DNA of 39,771 nt, taken from the NCBI RefSeq assembly GCF_000787855.1, contig NZ_BBPQ01000022.1:51689-91459 (forward strand), in the 5' to 3' direction. Positions 1-11,972 of this stretch are shown here, one piece after another. The notes below the pieces were generated by a model. That model searched no databases and was not told the DNA's origin. It saw only the letters and a list, made by a program, of their open reading frames with translations. Source of the stretch: Streptacidiphilus anmyonensis (GTDB taxonomy: Bacteria; Actinomycetota; Actinomycetes; Streptomycetales; Streptomycetaceae). The number at the start of each line of letters is the position of its first letter. Positions within the stretch are counted from its first letter, which is position 1. The position numbers and the translations under genes were made by a program.

Positions 1-163
1 GGGGCGGGGACCCGCCCGCGGCGGCGAGCCGCTCCAGCAGGCGCAGCGCCTCGGCGCCGTCGGCGGCCTCCCCGACCGGCTCCAGCTCGGGCAGCTCCTC
101 CAGCAGCGCCCGCAGGCCGCGCCGGACGACGGGGTGGTCGTCGACCAGGACGACGGTGATCAC
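1..163 (-). CDS. LuxR/NarL-family response regulator, N-terminal fragment (cut by window edge)
   Basis: The first ~54 residues of a response regulator run off the left edge of the window. The start reads MITVVLVDDHPVVRRGLRALL, the standard opening of a NarL/FixJ receiver domain; the acidic pair at residues 8-9 belongs to the phosphorylation pocket, while the phospho-acceptor aspartate and the HTH output domain lie outside. The GTG start overlaps the stop of the sensor kinase gene by four bases (GTGA), so the pair is translationally coupled and almost certainly cognate. Its likely target is the divergent ABC exporter, which shares the promoter region with the kinase (inference). Confidence 0.88.
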   Translation of the reverse strand, partial: MITVVLVDDHPVVRRGLRALLEELPELEPVGEAADGAEALRLLERLAAAGGSPP

Positions 164-1542
164 GAGGCGCGCTCCACGGGGTGGGGGCGGACGCCCGGTC
201 GGGCGGACGGTTCGGCGGACGGCTCGGGGGACCCGGGCGCAGGCGCGGGCGCGGGCGCGGGCGCGGGCTCGGGCTCGGAGACGGACACGGACGTGGGCGT
301 CGGCGCGGAGGCGGGGGCCGGCTCGGGCGCGGCCTGGGCCGGGCCGGAGGTGCCGTGGAGCGGGATGGCGGCGGCGACGGCCGTGCCCTCGCCCGGCGCG
401 GACTCGATCGTCAGTGTGCCGCCGAGCTCGGCGATCCGCTCCCGCATGCCGTGCAGTCCGAAGCGCGGCCGGTCGGCCGAGCCCGCGCCCCCCGCGCCCC
501 CCGCGGGCGCCTCCGGAGCGAAGCCGACGCCGTCGTCGAAGACGTCGAGGGTCACCTGGTCGTCGAGGTAGGCGAGGGTGACCGCGGCCCGCTCGGCGCG
601 GGCGTGGCGCTGGACGTTCGCCAACGCCTCCTGGGTGAGGCGCAGCAGGGCCACCTCGGTCTCCACCGCCAGCGGGTAGGGCTCACCGTCGAGATGGAAG
701 GAGACCTGCGGGACGGGGCCGCAGCCGGCGGTGACCCGGCGCAGCGCCTCCGGCAGCGTGGCGTCCTGGAGCGACGGGGGTGTCAGCGCGGCGACGAAGC
801 GGCGCGCCTCGGCGAGGTTCTCCCCGGCGGTGGCCCCGATCTCGCGCACCCGCTCGGCCGCTGCGTCCGCCCCGGCGGGCAGCGCCGACTCCGTGGAGCG
901 GGCCAGCAGCACGATCGAGGAGAGGCCCTGGGCGAGCGTGTCGTGGATCTCGCGGGCCAGCCGGGCGCGTTCGGCGAGGCGACCGGCCTCGCGCTGCGAC
1001 TCGGCCAGCTCGTCCCGAGTGCGCACCAGGTCGTCGATCAGGGCCTGGCGGCGGCGGCTCTCCCGGTACAGGCCCGCGTAGCCGTAGGCCGTGAGCACCG
1101 CGACCGCCGCGCCCGCGCAGGGCCCTATCACCTTGGCCGCCGTCAGCCCGCCGGAGGTGTTGGCCTGGGCCGCGATGACGACGCCCGTCAGCAGCGCGAC
1201 CGAGGGCAGCGACCAGCGCGGCGGCAGCAGGTGCAGGTAGAGGAAGTAGAGCGGGAAGGCCACGTAGCCGGCGCCCGGGGACTCCGCCGCCAGGGCCACC
1301 CAGAGGACGGTGACGGCCGCCAGCCAGAGCAGCGCGTCCCGCCGGGTGGCCTCCGGCCGGGCGAAGAAGCCGCCGAAGGCGTAGGCCGCGCCCAGCGCCG
1401 CCCCCAGCACCCAGGACGTCACCCCGCCGCCCACGCAGCCGATCACCAGCAGGACGTAGAACATGGCGTGCAGGGCGACCCGCATCACCCGGAGCGCGGG
1501 CATCCGCGCCGGGTCGTGCTGTGCGGGGGGAGTGCTGGTCAC
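160..1542 (-). CDS. NarL/DesK-type sensor histidine kinase
   Basis: 460-residue membrane sensor kinase. An N-terminal block of hydrophobic segments (about residues 15-160) is followed by a coiled linker, a HisKA_3 dimerisation box AREIHDTLAQG with phospho-acceptor His200, and a C-terminal HATPase_c domain ending in the G-box GLHGMRERI. The C-terminus carries a low-complexity Pro-Ala/Glu-Pro tail encoded by a GC-rich hexamer repeat (about 241-268). An upstream in-frame start at 1617 is possible, but I chose the GTG at 1542: a TAGGGT -10-like hexamer lies exactly 7 nt before it, as in other leaderless genes of this window, and a perfect inverted repeat (1589-1606) would otherwise be inside the coding region. 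It is coupled to the response regulator by a GTGA overlap. The stimulus is unknown; an adjacent MacB-like exporter suggests envelope or antimicrobial stress (inference). Confidence 0.9.
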   Translation of the reverse strand: MTSTPPAQHDPARMPALRVMRVALHAMFYVLLVIGCVGGGVTSWVLGAALGAAYAFGGFFARPEATRRDALLWLAAVTVLWVALAAESPGAGYVAFPLYFLYLHLLPPRWSLPSVALLTGVVIAAQANTSGGLTAAKVIGPCAGAAVAVLTAYGYAGLYRESRRRQALIDDLVRTRDELAESQREAGRLAERARLAREIHDTLAQGLSSIVLLARSTESALPAGADAAAERVREIGATAGENLAEARRFVAALTPPSLQDATLPEALRRVTAGCGPVPQVSFHLDGEPYPLAVETEVALLRLTQEALANVQRHARAERAAVTLAYLDDQVTLDVFDDGVGFAPEAPAGGAGGAGSADRPRFGLHGMRERIAELGGTLTIESAPGEGTAVAAAIPLHGTSGPAQAAPEPAPASAPTPTSVSVSEPEPAPAPAPAPAPGSPEPSAEPSARPGVRPHPVERAS

Positions 1543-1549
1543 GGCATCG

Positions 1550-1606
1550 ACCCTACGTCCCGTCGCCGACGTCCGGCGCCGCCGGACCATCAACCTTTCG
1601 GTTGAT
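1550..1606. promoter_or_regulatory. Divergent promoter region with perfect inverted repeat ATCAACC-N4-GGTTGAT
   Basis: Between the kinase gene and the divergent permease gene lies an 18-bp perfect inverted repeat at 1589-1606 with 7-bp arms around TTTC. A minus-strand TAGGGT hexamer (1550-1555) sits 7 nt before the kinase GTG. The repeat is about 40 bp upstream of that start and 98 bp upstream of the permease start, a natural place for the NarL-type regulator encoded next door to bind. Assignment to that regulator is inference. Confidence 0.55.
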
Positions 1607-1703
1607 TCGGAACCCATCCTCTCCCTGATGGAACAACTTCCTCCGCGGACGAGTGTGGAGGACGACAGAACGTCCGTTCGCCCCGCTTCCGAGGAGTCCT
1701 CCC

Positions 1704-2777
1704 GTGTTCGTCGCCCTGCGTGACATCCGCTTCGCCAAGGGGCGCTTCGCCCTGATGGACGCGGTCGTCACGCTCATCACCACGCTCGTGGTCTTCCTCT
1801 ACGGCCTCACCGGCGGCCTCGCCTCGGCCGCCTCGTCCTCGATCGCGCAGCTCCCCACGAGGGACGTCGTCTTCGGTGCGCCGCAGGGCGCGACGCCGGA
1901 GGTGTCCTTCAGCAACAGCGGGATCAGCGCCCAGCAGGAGCAGGCCTTCGCCGCCGCGCCCGGCATAGGCAAGGTCGAGCCGTTCGGCGTGGCCATGTCC
2001 CGGCTCACCGGCGACAGCGGCGCGACCTCGGTCAGCGTCTTCGGTGCGCCGAGCGACCTGCTGCCGCCCGTCTCCTCGGGCGCGGCTCCGCAGACCGGCC
2101 AGGTCGCGGTCGGCCAGAAGGTCGCGGACGACAGCAGGCTGCACGTCGGGGACAAGGTGTCCGTCGGCGGCCAGACGCTGACCGTCTCGGCGATCACCGC
2201 GGACCGCTCGTACGCCCACGCACCCAGCGTGTGGACCACCTCCGGCACCTGGGCCCAGATCACGGGGGCCAGGCAGCCCAACGCCCTTGCGGTCGATCCG
2301 GGCTCCGCCGACGTCGCCGCGCTGGACAAGGCGCAGAACACCGAGACCGTCTCGCGCGACGCGGCCCTCGCCGGCATCGACGGGTACTCGGCCGAGCAGG
2401 GCAGCCTCCAGATGATCCAGGGCTTCCTCTTCGCGGTCAGCGCGCTCGTCGTCGGCGCGTTCTTCACGGTGTGGACGGTGCAGCGCAAGGGGGACATCGC
2501 GGTGCTCAAGGCCGTCGGCGCGTCCAGCGGGTACCTGATCCGCGACGCTCTGGCCCAGGCCCTGGCCATGTTGGCGGCCGGTGCGCTGACCGGCGCGCTG
2601 ATCGGATTCGCCGGTGGGGCGCTGCTCGGCGGCAGCGGCCTGCCGTTCACCCTCGGCGCGGCGACGGTGGCCGTCCCGGTCGTCGTCATGGTCCTGCTGG
2701 GCCTCGCCGGCGCGGCCCTGGCCGTCCGCCGCATCACCTCCGTCGATCCGCTGACCGCGCTGGGAGCCAACCGATGA
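1704..2777 (+). CDS. FtsX/MacB-type ABC transporter permease
   Basis: 357-residue permease of the MacB/FtsX family. One transmembrane helix lies near the N-terminus (about residues 17-40). A large extracytoplasmic region follows, then three C-terminal helices around residues 235-350 that form a single FtsX domain ending with VRRITSVDPLTAL, a typical FtsX-domain C-terminus. The GTG start is chosen because GAGGAG at 1691-1696 is ideally spaced; a start 51 nt upstream would add a non-family leader. It overlaps the ATPase gene by four bases (ATGA). The two should form an exporter or mechanotransmission complex for peptides, lipids or antimicrobials, controlled by the neighbouring two-component system; the substrate cannot be told from sequence. 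Confidence 0.88.
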   Translation: MFVALRDIRFAKGRFALMDAVVTLITTLVVFLYGLTGGLASAASSSIAQLPTRDVVFGAPQGATPEVSFSNSGISAQQEQAFAAAPGIGKVEPFGVAMSRLTGDSGATSVSVFGAPSDLLPPVSSGAAPQTGQVAVGQKVADDSRLHVGDKVSVGGQTLTVSAITADRSYAHAPSVWTTSGTWAQITGARQPNALAVDPGSADVAALDKAQNTETVSRDAALAGIDGYSAEQGSLQMIQGFLFAVSALVVGAFFTVWTVQRKGDIAVLKAVGASSGYLIRDALAQALAMLAAGALTGALIGFAGGALLGGSGLPFTLGAATVAVPVVVMVLLGLAGAALAVRRITSVDPLTALGANR

Positions 2778-3457
2778 GCCTCGTCCTGTCCGACATCGTC
2801 CTCACCTACCCGGACGGGGACCGCCGCCTGACCGCGCTGGACGCCGTCTCCCTGGAGGTCGGTCCGGGCGAGTTCACCGCCGTCGTGGGTCCTTCCGGCT
2901 CCGGCAAGTCGAGCCTGCTGGCCGTCGCGGCCACGCTGCTGACCCCCGACTCCGGTCGCGTCGTCATCGGCGGCCAGGACGCCGCCACCCTGAACGACCG
3001 ACAGCGCACGGCGCTGCGGCGCGACACGATCGGGATCGTGTTCCAGCAGTCCAACCTGCTGGCCTCGCTGACGGCCGTCGAGCAGCTCCAGGCCGTCGCG
3101 CACCTGCGCGGCGAGAAGCCGCGCGCGGCGCTGCGCCGGGCCGAGGGCCTGCTCGCGTCCGTCGGCCTGACCGACGGCAAGCAGCACCGCCGTCCGCACC
3201 AGCTCTCCGGCGGCGAGCGCCAGCGGGTCAACATCGCGCGGGCGCTGTTCGCGGAGCCCTCCGTGCTGCTCATCGACGAGCCGACCTCCGCGCTCGACCA
3301 CGAGCGCGGCGAGCAGATCGTCGGCCTGCTGGCGCGGATCACCCGCGAGCACGGCACCGCGACGGTGATGGTCACCCACGACAAGGCCCAGCTCGCGGCG
3401 GCGGACCGGGTGCTGGAGATGGTCGACGGACGGCTCGGCGAGGCCGTCGCGGCGTAG
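2774..3457 (+). CDS. LolD/MacB-type ABC transporter ATP-binding protein
   Basis: 227-residue nucleotide-binding protein with every ABC motif: Walker A GPSGSGKS (39-46), Q-loop in IVFQQSNLL, signature LSGGERQ (144-150), Walker B VLLIDEP (164-170) and switch His202. The pattern FQQSNLLASLTAVEQ is typical of the LolD/MacB/FtsE branch. It begins within the stop of the permease gene (ATGA) and so is made together with it. It powers the adjacent FtsX-type permease. A short GC hairpin after the stop may end the transcript. Confidence 0.92.
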   Translation: MSLVLSDIVLTYPDGDRRLTALDAVSLEVGPGEFTAVVGPSGSGKSSLLAVAATLLTPDSGRVVIGGQDAATLNDRQRTALRRDTIGIVFQQSNLLASLTAVEQLQAVAHLRGEKPRAALRRAEGLLASVGLTDGKQHRRPHQLSGGERQRVNIARALFAEPSVLLIDEPTSALDHERGEQIVGLLARITREHGTATVMVTHDKAQLAAADRVLEMVDGRLGEAVAA

Positions 3458-3476
3458 GCGGCCCCATCGGCCGCTT
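3458..3476 (+). terminator. Short GC hairpin after ABC ATPase gene
   Basis: GCGGCC and GGCCGC pair around a CCATC loop immediately after the stop codon, followed by only two T residues. It is a weak candidate terminator and abuts the iron-box palindrome. Confidence 0.35.
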
Positions 3477-3493
3477 AGGCAAGGAATGCCTAA
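3475..3493. promoter_or_regulatory. Iron-box-like palindrome TTAGGCAAGGAATGCCTAA (DmdR/IdeR-type operator)
   Basis: A 19-bp site with perfect 7-bp arms TTAGGCA/TGCCTAA. It matches 13 of 19 positions of the actinobacterial DtxR/IdeR/DmdR1 consensus TTAGGTTAGGCTAACCTAA, including all five outer bases on each side. It lies about 86 bp upstream of the presumed leaderless start of the VIT carrier gene, so activation under iron sufficiency, as IdeR does at mycobacterial bfrB, is plausible (inference). Confidence 0.7.
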
Positions 3494-3514
3494 CTTCGCA
3501 GGTCAGGGGCGTGG

Positions 3515-3531
3515 TTAGGCAGTCCTGCCTT
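3515..3531. promoter_or_regulatory. Second, shorter iron-box-like repeat
   Basis: TTAGGCA-GTCC-TGCCTT repeats the arms of the upstream iron box but with a 4-bp instead of 5-bp spacer and one outer mismatch. It is centred about 47 bp before the VIT gene start, adjoining the -35 region. Two sites suggest cooperative binding of a DtxR-family regulator. Confidence 0.5.
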
Positions 3532-3556
3532 GCTGGAAACGAAACTCGGGAAGCGT

Positions 3557-3562
3557 TAACTT
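3557..3562 (+). promoter_or_regulatory. -10 hexamer of a leaderless VIT transcript
   Basis: TAACTT is followed by exactly 7 nt and then the GTG start. There is no Shine-Dalgarno sequence. This fits a leaderless mRNA whose first base is the start codon. Confidence 0.5.
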
Positions 3563-3569
3563 CCTGGAC

Positions 3570-4307
3570 GTGACCACGATGACGATGAGCGCCCAGGACA
3601 TAGCCGAGACCGCCGACGCCTACAAGCACGACCACCGTGACGTGAACGGCGGTTGGCTCCGCCCGGCGGTCTTCGGAGCGATGGACGGACTGGTGTCCAA
3701 CTTCGCGCTCATGGCCGGTGTCGTCGGCGGCAGCGCGAACCACAACGTGATCGTGCTGACGGGCCTGGCCGGGCTCGCGGCCGGCGCGTTCTCGATGGCC
3801 GCGGGGGAGTACACCTCGGTCGCCTCGCAGGGTGAGATGGTGCAGGCCGAGCTGGCGCTGGAGCGGCGTGAGCTCGAGCGCAACCCGCAGGAGGAGCTGG
3901 CCGAGCTGGCGCAGCTGTACGTCGAGCGCGGTGTCGAGCCGAGGCTGGCGTTCGAGGTCGCCCAGCAGCTGTCGGCGGACCCGGATCGCGCCCTCGAGGT
4001 GCACGCCCGTGAGGAGCTGGGCATCGACCCGGACGACCTGCCGTCGCCCCTCGTAGCCGCCGTGTCCTCCTTCACCGCCTTCGCCCTCGGCGCCCTGCTC
4101 CCGCTCCTGCCGTACCTGCTCGGCGCCACCTCCCTGCTGCCGGCGGTGGGCATCGCGGCGGTGGGCCTCTTCGCCGCCGGCGCGGTGGTCAGCAAGGTGA
4201 CGGCCCGCAGTTGGTGGTTCTCGGGCCTGCGTCAGCTGTTCCTGGGCGCAGCCGCGGCGGGAGTGACCTTCTTCCTCGGCCACCTCATCGGCGGTCACAT
4301 CGGCTGA
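3570..4307 (+). CDS. VIT1/CCC1-family iron/manganese transporter
   Basis: 245-residue membrane protein of the VIT family. The N-terminal signature RPAVFGAMDGLVSNFALMAGVVGG (shown in part by FGAMDGLVSNFALMAGV, about residues 35-51) is diagnostic. A helix pair containing AAGEYTSVASQGE follows, then a Glu-rich metal-binding loop (about 85-135: LERRELERNPQEELAEL and following) and three C-terminal helices. Plant and yeast relatives move Fe2+ or Mn2+ into vacuoles; bacterial members are thought to export or detoxify cytosolic iron or manganese. No ribosome site precedes the GTG, but a -10-like hexamer 7 nt upstream suggests a leaderless message. Iron-box-like sites upstream support iron as the relevant metal. 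Confidence 0.92.
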   Translation: MTTMTMSAQDIAETADAYKHDHRDVNGGWLRPAVFGAMDGLVSNFALMAGVVGGSANHNVIVLTGLAGLAAGAFSMAAGEYTSVASQGEMVQAELALERRELERNPQEELAELAQLYVERGVEPRLAFEVAQQLSADPDRALEVHAREELGIDPDDLPSPLVAAVSSFTAFALGALLPLLPYLLGATSLLPAVGIAAVGLFAAGAVVSKVTARSWWFSGLRQLFLGAAAAGVTFFLGHLIGGHIG

Positions 4308-4312
4308 CGCCC

Positions 4313-4409
4313 ACGCGTGCATGGTGCCAACGCGTGCCTGGCGCCCACCCGTGCCTGGCTCCTGCTCTGCCCGCCGCCGTGCCCTGCCCTGCCCTGCCCT
4401 GCCCTGCCC
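4313..4409 (+). repeat. Two short tandem repeats downstream of the VIT gene
   Basis: Three imperfect 17-bp units begin at 4313, 4330 and 4347 (type ACGCGTGCCTGGCGCCC), followed by at least five perfect GCCCT pentamers from 4381 to 4405. No coding or hairpin-terminator role is evident. Such tracts arise by replication slippage and may vary between strains. Confidence 0.75.
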
Positions 4410-4477
4410 GCACCCGTGCTCTGCCTACCGCATGTGCCTGACCGGCCACGAGGTGGTGTTACTCACACAGTGCAATT

Positions 4478-4558
4478 GCATGAACCCCCTGTTTCGCGAG
4501 CGCGGCGTTCGGGCAGACTTGCGAGGACGTCCGAATACCCCTGACCCGGGGTTCATGC
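4478..4558. promoter_or_regulatory. Inverted-repeat structured element upstream of gltB
   Basis: Perfect 11-bp arms GCATGAACCCC (4478-4488) and GGGGTTCATGC (4548-4558) enclose 59 nt. Inside are a CGCG-AG-CGCG hairpin and a second stem TTCGGG/TCCGAA with one G-T pair, giving a possible three-way junction. It could be a cis-acting leader RNA, a small RNA or a miniature repeat element. The function is unknown. Confidence 0.45.
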
Positions 4559-4644
4559 GGACGCGACCCCCACGGGATGTCCTTTACTACGGCCTCCATC
4601 CATGGCCGCACGCAGCTGGCTCGTCCACATGATGGACTGAAAAA

Positions 4645-4657
4645 TCCACTGAGTGGA
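4645..4657. promoter_or_regulatory. Candidate operator TCCACTGAGTGGA before gltB
   Basis: A perfect odd palindrome with 6-bp arms about 110 bp before the gltB start. The TCC-N7-GGA pattern resembles operators of IclR-family regulators; NdgR-type IclR proteins control amino acid metabolism in streptomycetes. Identity of the regulator is inference. Confidence 0.4.
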
Positions 4658-4766
4658 ATCTCGGGCATCATGTAACTTGCACGACACGCAAATCGCTAAG
4701 GGCCAGCGTCGTCCCGGATGCGCATGTGAATTGACCTCCATGCCGATCACGACGACGGGAGAGCCA

Positions 4767-9348
<4,582 letters not shown>

Positions 9349-9356
<8 letters not shown>

Positions 9357-10830
9357 CCCGAAGGGCTTCCTCACCACGCCCAAGCAGCTCGCCGAGCGCC
9401 GTCCGGTCGCCGACCGCGTCCGCGACTGGAACGAGGTCTACGTCGAGCGGTCGCTGCTGCCCATCATCAGCAAGCAGGCCGGTCGCTGCATGGACTGCGG
9501 CATCCCGTTCTGCCACAACGGCTGCCCGCTCGGGAACCTCATCCCCGAGTGGAACGACCTGGCCTGGCGCGACGACTGGAGGGGCGCCAGCGAGCGTCTG
9601 CACGCGACCAACAACTTCCCGGAGTTCACCGGTCGCCTCTGCCCGGCCCCGTGCGAGTCGGCGTGTGTCCTCGGCATCAACCAGGACCCGGTGACCATCA
9701 AGAACGTCGAGGTCACCATCATCGACAAGGCCTGGGACAACGGCAGCGTCACGCCGCAGGTCCCGGACCGCCTCTCCGGCAAGACCGTCGCCGTCATCGG
9801 CTCCGGGCCCTCGGGCCTGGCCGCCGCCCAGCAGCTGACCCGCGCCGGGCACACCGTGGTGGTGTACGAGCGCGCCGACCGCGTCGGCGGCCTGCTGCGT
9901 TACGGCATCCCCGAGTTCAAGATGGAGAAGCGCCACGTCAACCGCCGCGTCGAGCAGATGCGCGCGGAGGGCACCCGGTTCCGCACCGGTGTCGAGGTGG
10001 GCGTCGACATCACCGGCCGTCAGCTGCGCGAGCGCTTCGACGCGGTCGTCGTCGCCGCGGGTGCGACCACGGCCCGCGACCTGAACGTGCCGGGCCGCGA
10101 GCTCTCCGGCATCCACCAGGCCATGGAGTACCTGCCGCTGGCCAACAAGGTGCAGGAGGGCGACTACGTCGACTCGCCGATCAGCGCCGCCGGCAAGCAC
10201 GTCGTGGTCATCGGCGGCGGCGACACCGGCGCCGACTGCGTCGGCACCGCGCACCGTCAGGGCGCGGCGTCCGTGACCCAGCTGGAGATCATGCCGCGTC
10301 CGGGCGACGACCGTCCGACCGGCCAGCCCTGGCCGACCATGCCGATGGTCTTCAAGGTCACCTCGGCCCACGAGGAGGGCGGTGAGCGGATCTACTCCGT
10401 CAACACCACTCACTTCAGCGGGTCCGCCCCCGAAGAGGGACAGGCAGTGGGCAACGTCCAGCAGCTCCACCTGGTTGAGGTAGTGTTCACCGAGGGCCGC
10501 TTCGAGCCGGTCCCCGGCACCGAGCGGGCCATCCCGGCCCAGCTGGTCACCCTGGCCATGGGCTTCACGGGCACCGACGTGAAGAACGGCCTGGTGGAGC
10601 AGCTCGGTGTGGACCTTGACGCGCGAGGCAACGTCGCCCGCGACAGTCGATTCGCCACCAACGTCGATGGCGTCTTCGTGGCCGGTGACGCCGGCCGCGG
10701 CCAGTCGCTGATCGTCTGGGCCATCGCCGAAGGCCGCTCCGCGGCCAAGGCGGTCGACTCCTACCTCTCGGGCCGCGCCTCCACGCTGCCCGCCCCGATC
10801 CGCCCGACGGACCGCCCGCTCACCGTCTGA
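9349..10830 (+). CDS. gltD: Glutamate synthase small subunit
   Basis: 493-residue NADPH-oxidising subunit that feeds electrons to GltB. N-terminal cysteines 47, 50, 55 and 59 ([13 protein letters not shown]) and 98, 102 and 106 (CPAPCESAC) form the 4Fe-4S binding region. GSGPSG (151-156) binds FAD and GGGDTG (289-294) belongs to the NADPH fold. The C-terminal [19 protein letters not shown] is the usual FAD-contacting motif. The ATG lies inside the end of gltB (8-bp overlap), so the two subunits are coupled. Full length for the family. Confidence 0.97.
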
Positions 10831-10906
10831 CGACGGAGAGGCTGACAGTCCGACGGGTCAGCCAGCGTGGCCTGCAACGGCGCCGGATCGCACGCGGCGA
10901 ACTGAG

Positions 10907-10954
10907 ACGGCACCCGCCCCCTGTCCCCGACCAAGTTCGGGGGGCTGGTGCCGT
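10907..10954. terminator. Hairpin between convergent gltD and lipoprotein genes
   Basis: ACGGCACC pairs with GGTGCCGT, and an inner CCCCGA/TCGGGG stem surrounds CCAAGT. The two stems are separated by an internal loop. It can serve transcripts from either side; the plus side is followed by a T-containing TGTTCGTTT. Confidence 0.7.
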
Positions 10955-10977
10955 TGTTCGTTTCCTCGGACGGACGA

Positions 10978-11889
10978 CTAGCCCACGGCCGCTTCGGGCT
11001 GCCCGGTCCCCACGTTGATCACCGTGCGGCCGTCCAGGACGTCGCCCAGGTGCACCTGGACGCGTGCCATGACCGCGTCGGCGGGGCAGACGGTCCCCGG
11101 CGACATCGGTGCGGGCTTGTCCGTCGCACCGACCACGACCACGTCCTTCGTCTCGTAGACCAGCCCGCTCGGCGCCTGCTTGCCGCAGCCGGTGACCGCG
11201 CCGAGGGTGAGGGTGCGGCCGTCGGCGGAGACCGAGACCAGACGTGCGCCCTGGTAACCGTTCAGCCGCGCCGGATCGACGGGCTCCGGCAGCGTCTGCG
11301 GCTTCACCGCCGCGAAGACGAACTCGCCCTGGTACCCCTGGATCACGAAGGCCCAGGCCGGGACGGTCGCCTCGCCCTGGCTGGTCCGCACGCGCTCGGT
11401 GGCGGCACGGACGCCCGTCACCGTCAGCCAGGTCGGACAGCTCGAGGTCGGGCAGTGGCCGAGGCTCCCGGCGCGCAGGGCCTGGCCGGCGCCGAGCGCC
11501 GGCAGGGTCGCTGTGGTGCCGTGGTCGAACCGCACGGTCTGCTTGCCCGGTCCGTACGGCAGCGGCGCGTTCACATGGAACTGGCCGGCCTCGTAGGCGG
11601 CCTTGTCCGCACCCGAGTGGAAGGCCCCCGACGGCAGCCGCGTGGTGTCCTCCAGCGGCACGTACCCGGACTCCCACGTCTGCTGCGACGGGGAACCGAG
11701 CCAGCCGGACGCCAGCTCGGCCGCGCGGGTCTGGAAGCCCGGCCCCGGGGCGCCCGGCGACTGCGCCACGTCTATGGCTGTCGGGGTCGCGCTCGCGCAC
11801 GAGGTCAGAGCGGCGGCGAGCAGGGCGCCGGCGAGAGCCAGGACAGGAACGGCGGATACACGGACAGAACGCATACCCCTGCGACGCAC
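10978..11889 (-). CDS. Secreted lipoprotein of unknown function
   Basis: 303-residue protein with an Arg-rich N-terminus, a hydrophobic stretch and the lipobox ALTSC (Cys31), so it should be lipid-anchored on the outer face of the membrane. The mature part contains a C-x5-C motif (HCPTSSC) and two further isolated cysteines. I do not recognise a family. The GTG at 11889 is preceded closely by GAGGAG; an ATG five codons in (11874) gives a shorter signal peptide and is equally possible. It lies downstream of the phospholipase C-like gene on the same strand but behind a strong hairpin, so it probably has its own promoter; a GTTCC-CGG-GGAAC palindrome lies at 11904-11916. Confidence 0.75.
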   Translation of the reverse strand: MRRRGMRSVRVSAVPVLALAGALLAAALTSCASATPTAIDVAQSPGAPGPGFQTRAAELASGWLGSPSQQTWESGYVPLEDTTRLPSGAFHSGADKAAYEAGQFHVNAPLPYGPGKQTVRFDHGTTATLPALGAGQALRAGSLGHCPTSSCPTWLTVTGVRAATERVRTSQGEATVPAWAFVIQGYQGEFVFAAVKPQTLPEPVDPARLNGYQGARLVSVSADGRTLTLGAVTGCGKQAPSGLVYETKDVVVVGATDKPAPMSPGTVCPADAVMARVQVHLGDVLDGRTVINVGTGQPEAAVG

Positions 11890-11921
11890 GACTCCTCAGT
11901 CCGGTTCCCGGGGAACGCCGG

Positions 11922-11953
11922 AGGGCCGGACCCGCGACGCGGATCCGGCCTTC
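11922..11953 (-). terminator. Hairpin after phospholipase C-like gene
   Basis: GGCCGGA and TCCGGCC form the core of a GC stem, extended by CCGCG/CGCGG with a one-base mismatch. It begins about 20 bp after the stop of the upstream minus-strand gene. Confidence 0.6.
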
Positions 11954-11972
11954 CCTGGTGCTCCTGCCGCCG

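Larger units (their letters stand above)
4410..4766 (+). other. Non-coding region upstream of gltB
   Basis: No convincing gene. It holds a 10-bp palindrome TGCAATTGCA (4471-4480), a long inverted-repeat element (4478-4558) and a 13-bp palindrome TCCACT-G-AGTGGA (4645-4657). I see no promoter with a good -35/-10 pair, so the gltB transcription start remains unknown. Short open frames here look accidental. Confidence 0.6.

Noticed and set aside
1543..1617. Longer N-terminus of the sensor kinase
   Set aside because: It would place the inverted repeat and -10 hexamer inside the gene and adds an Arg-rich non-family leader.
4313..4409. CRISPR-like array
   Set aside because: Units are contiguous without spacers, only three or five copies exist, and there are no cas genes.
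4317..4632. Small open frames between the VIT gene and gltB
   Set aside because: They consist of repeat-encoded Ala/Pro/Cys strings, overlap in several frames and lack ribosome sites.
4672..4687. GTAAC-N6-GACAC, a possible GlnR half-box before gltB
   Set aside because: The second half deviates from GAAAC and no second pair of boxes follows at the proper spacing; too weak to call.
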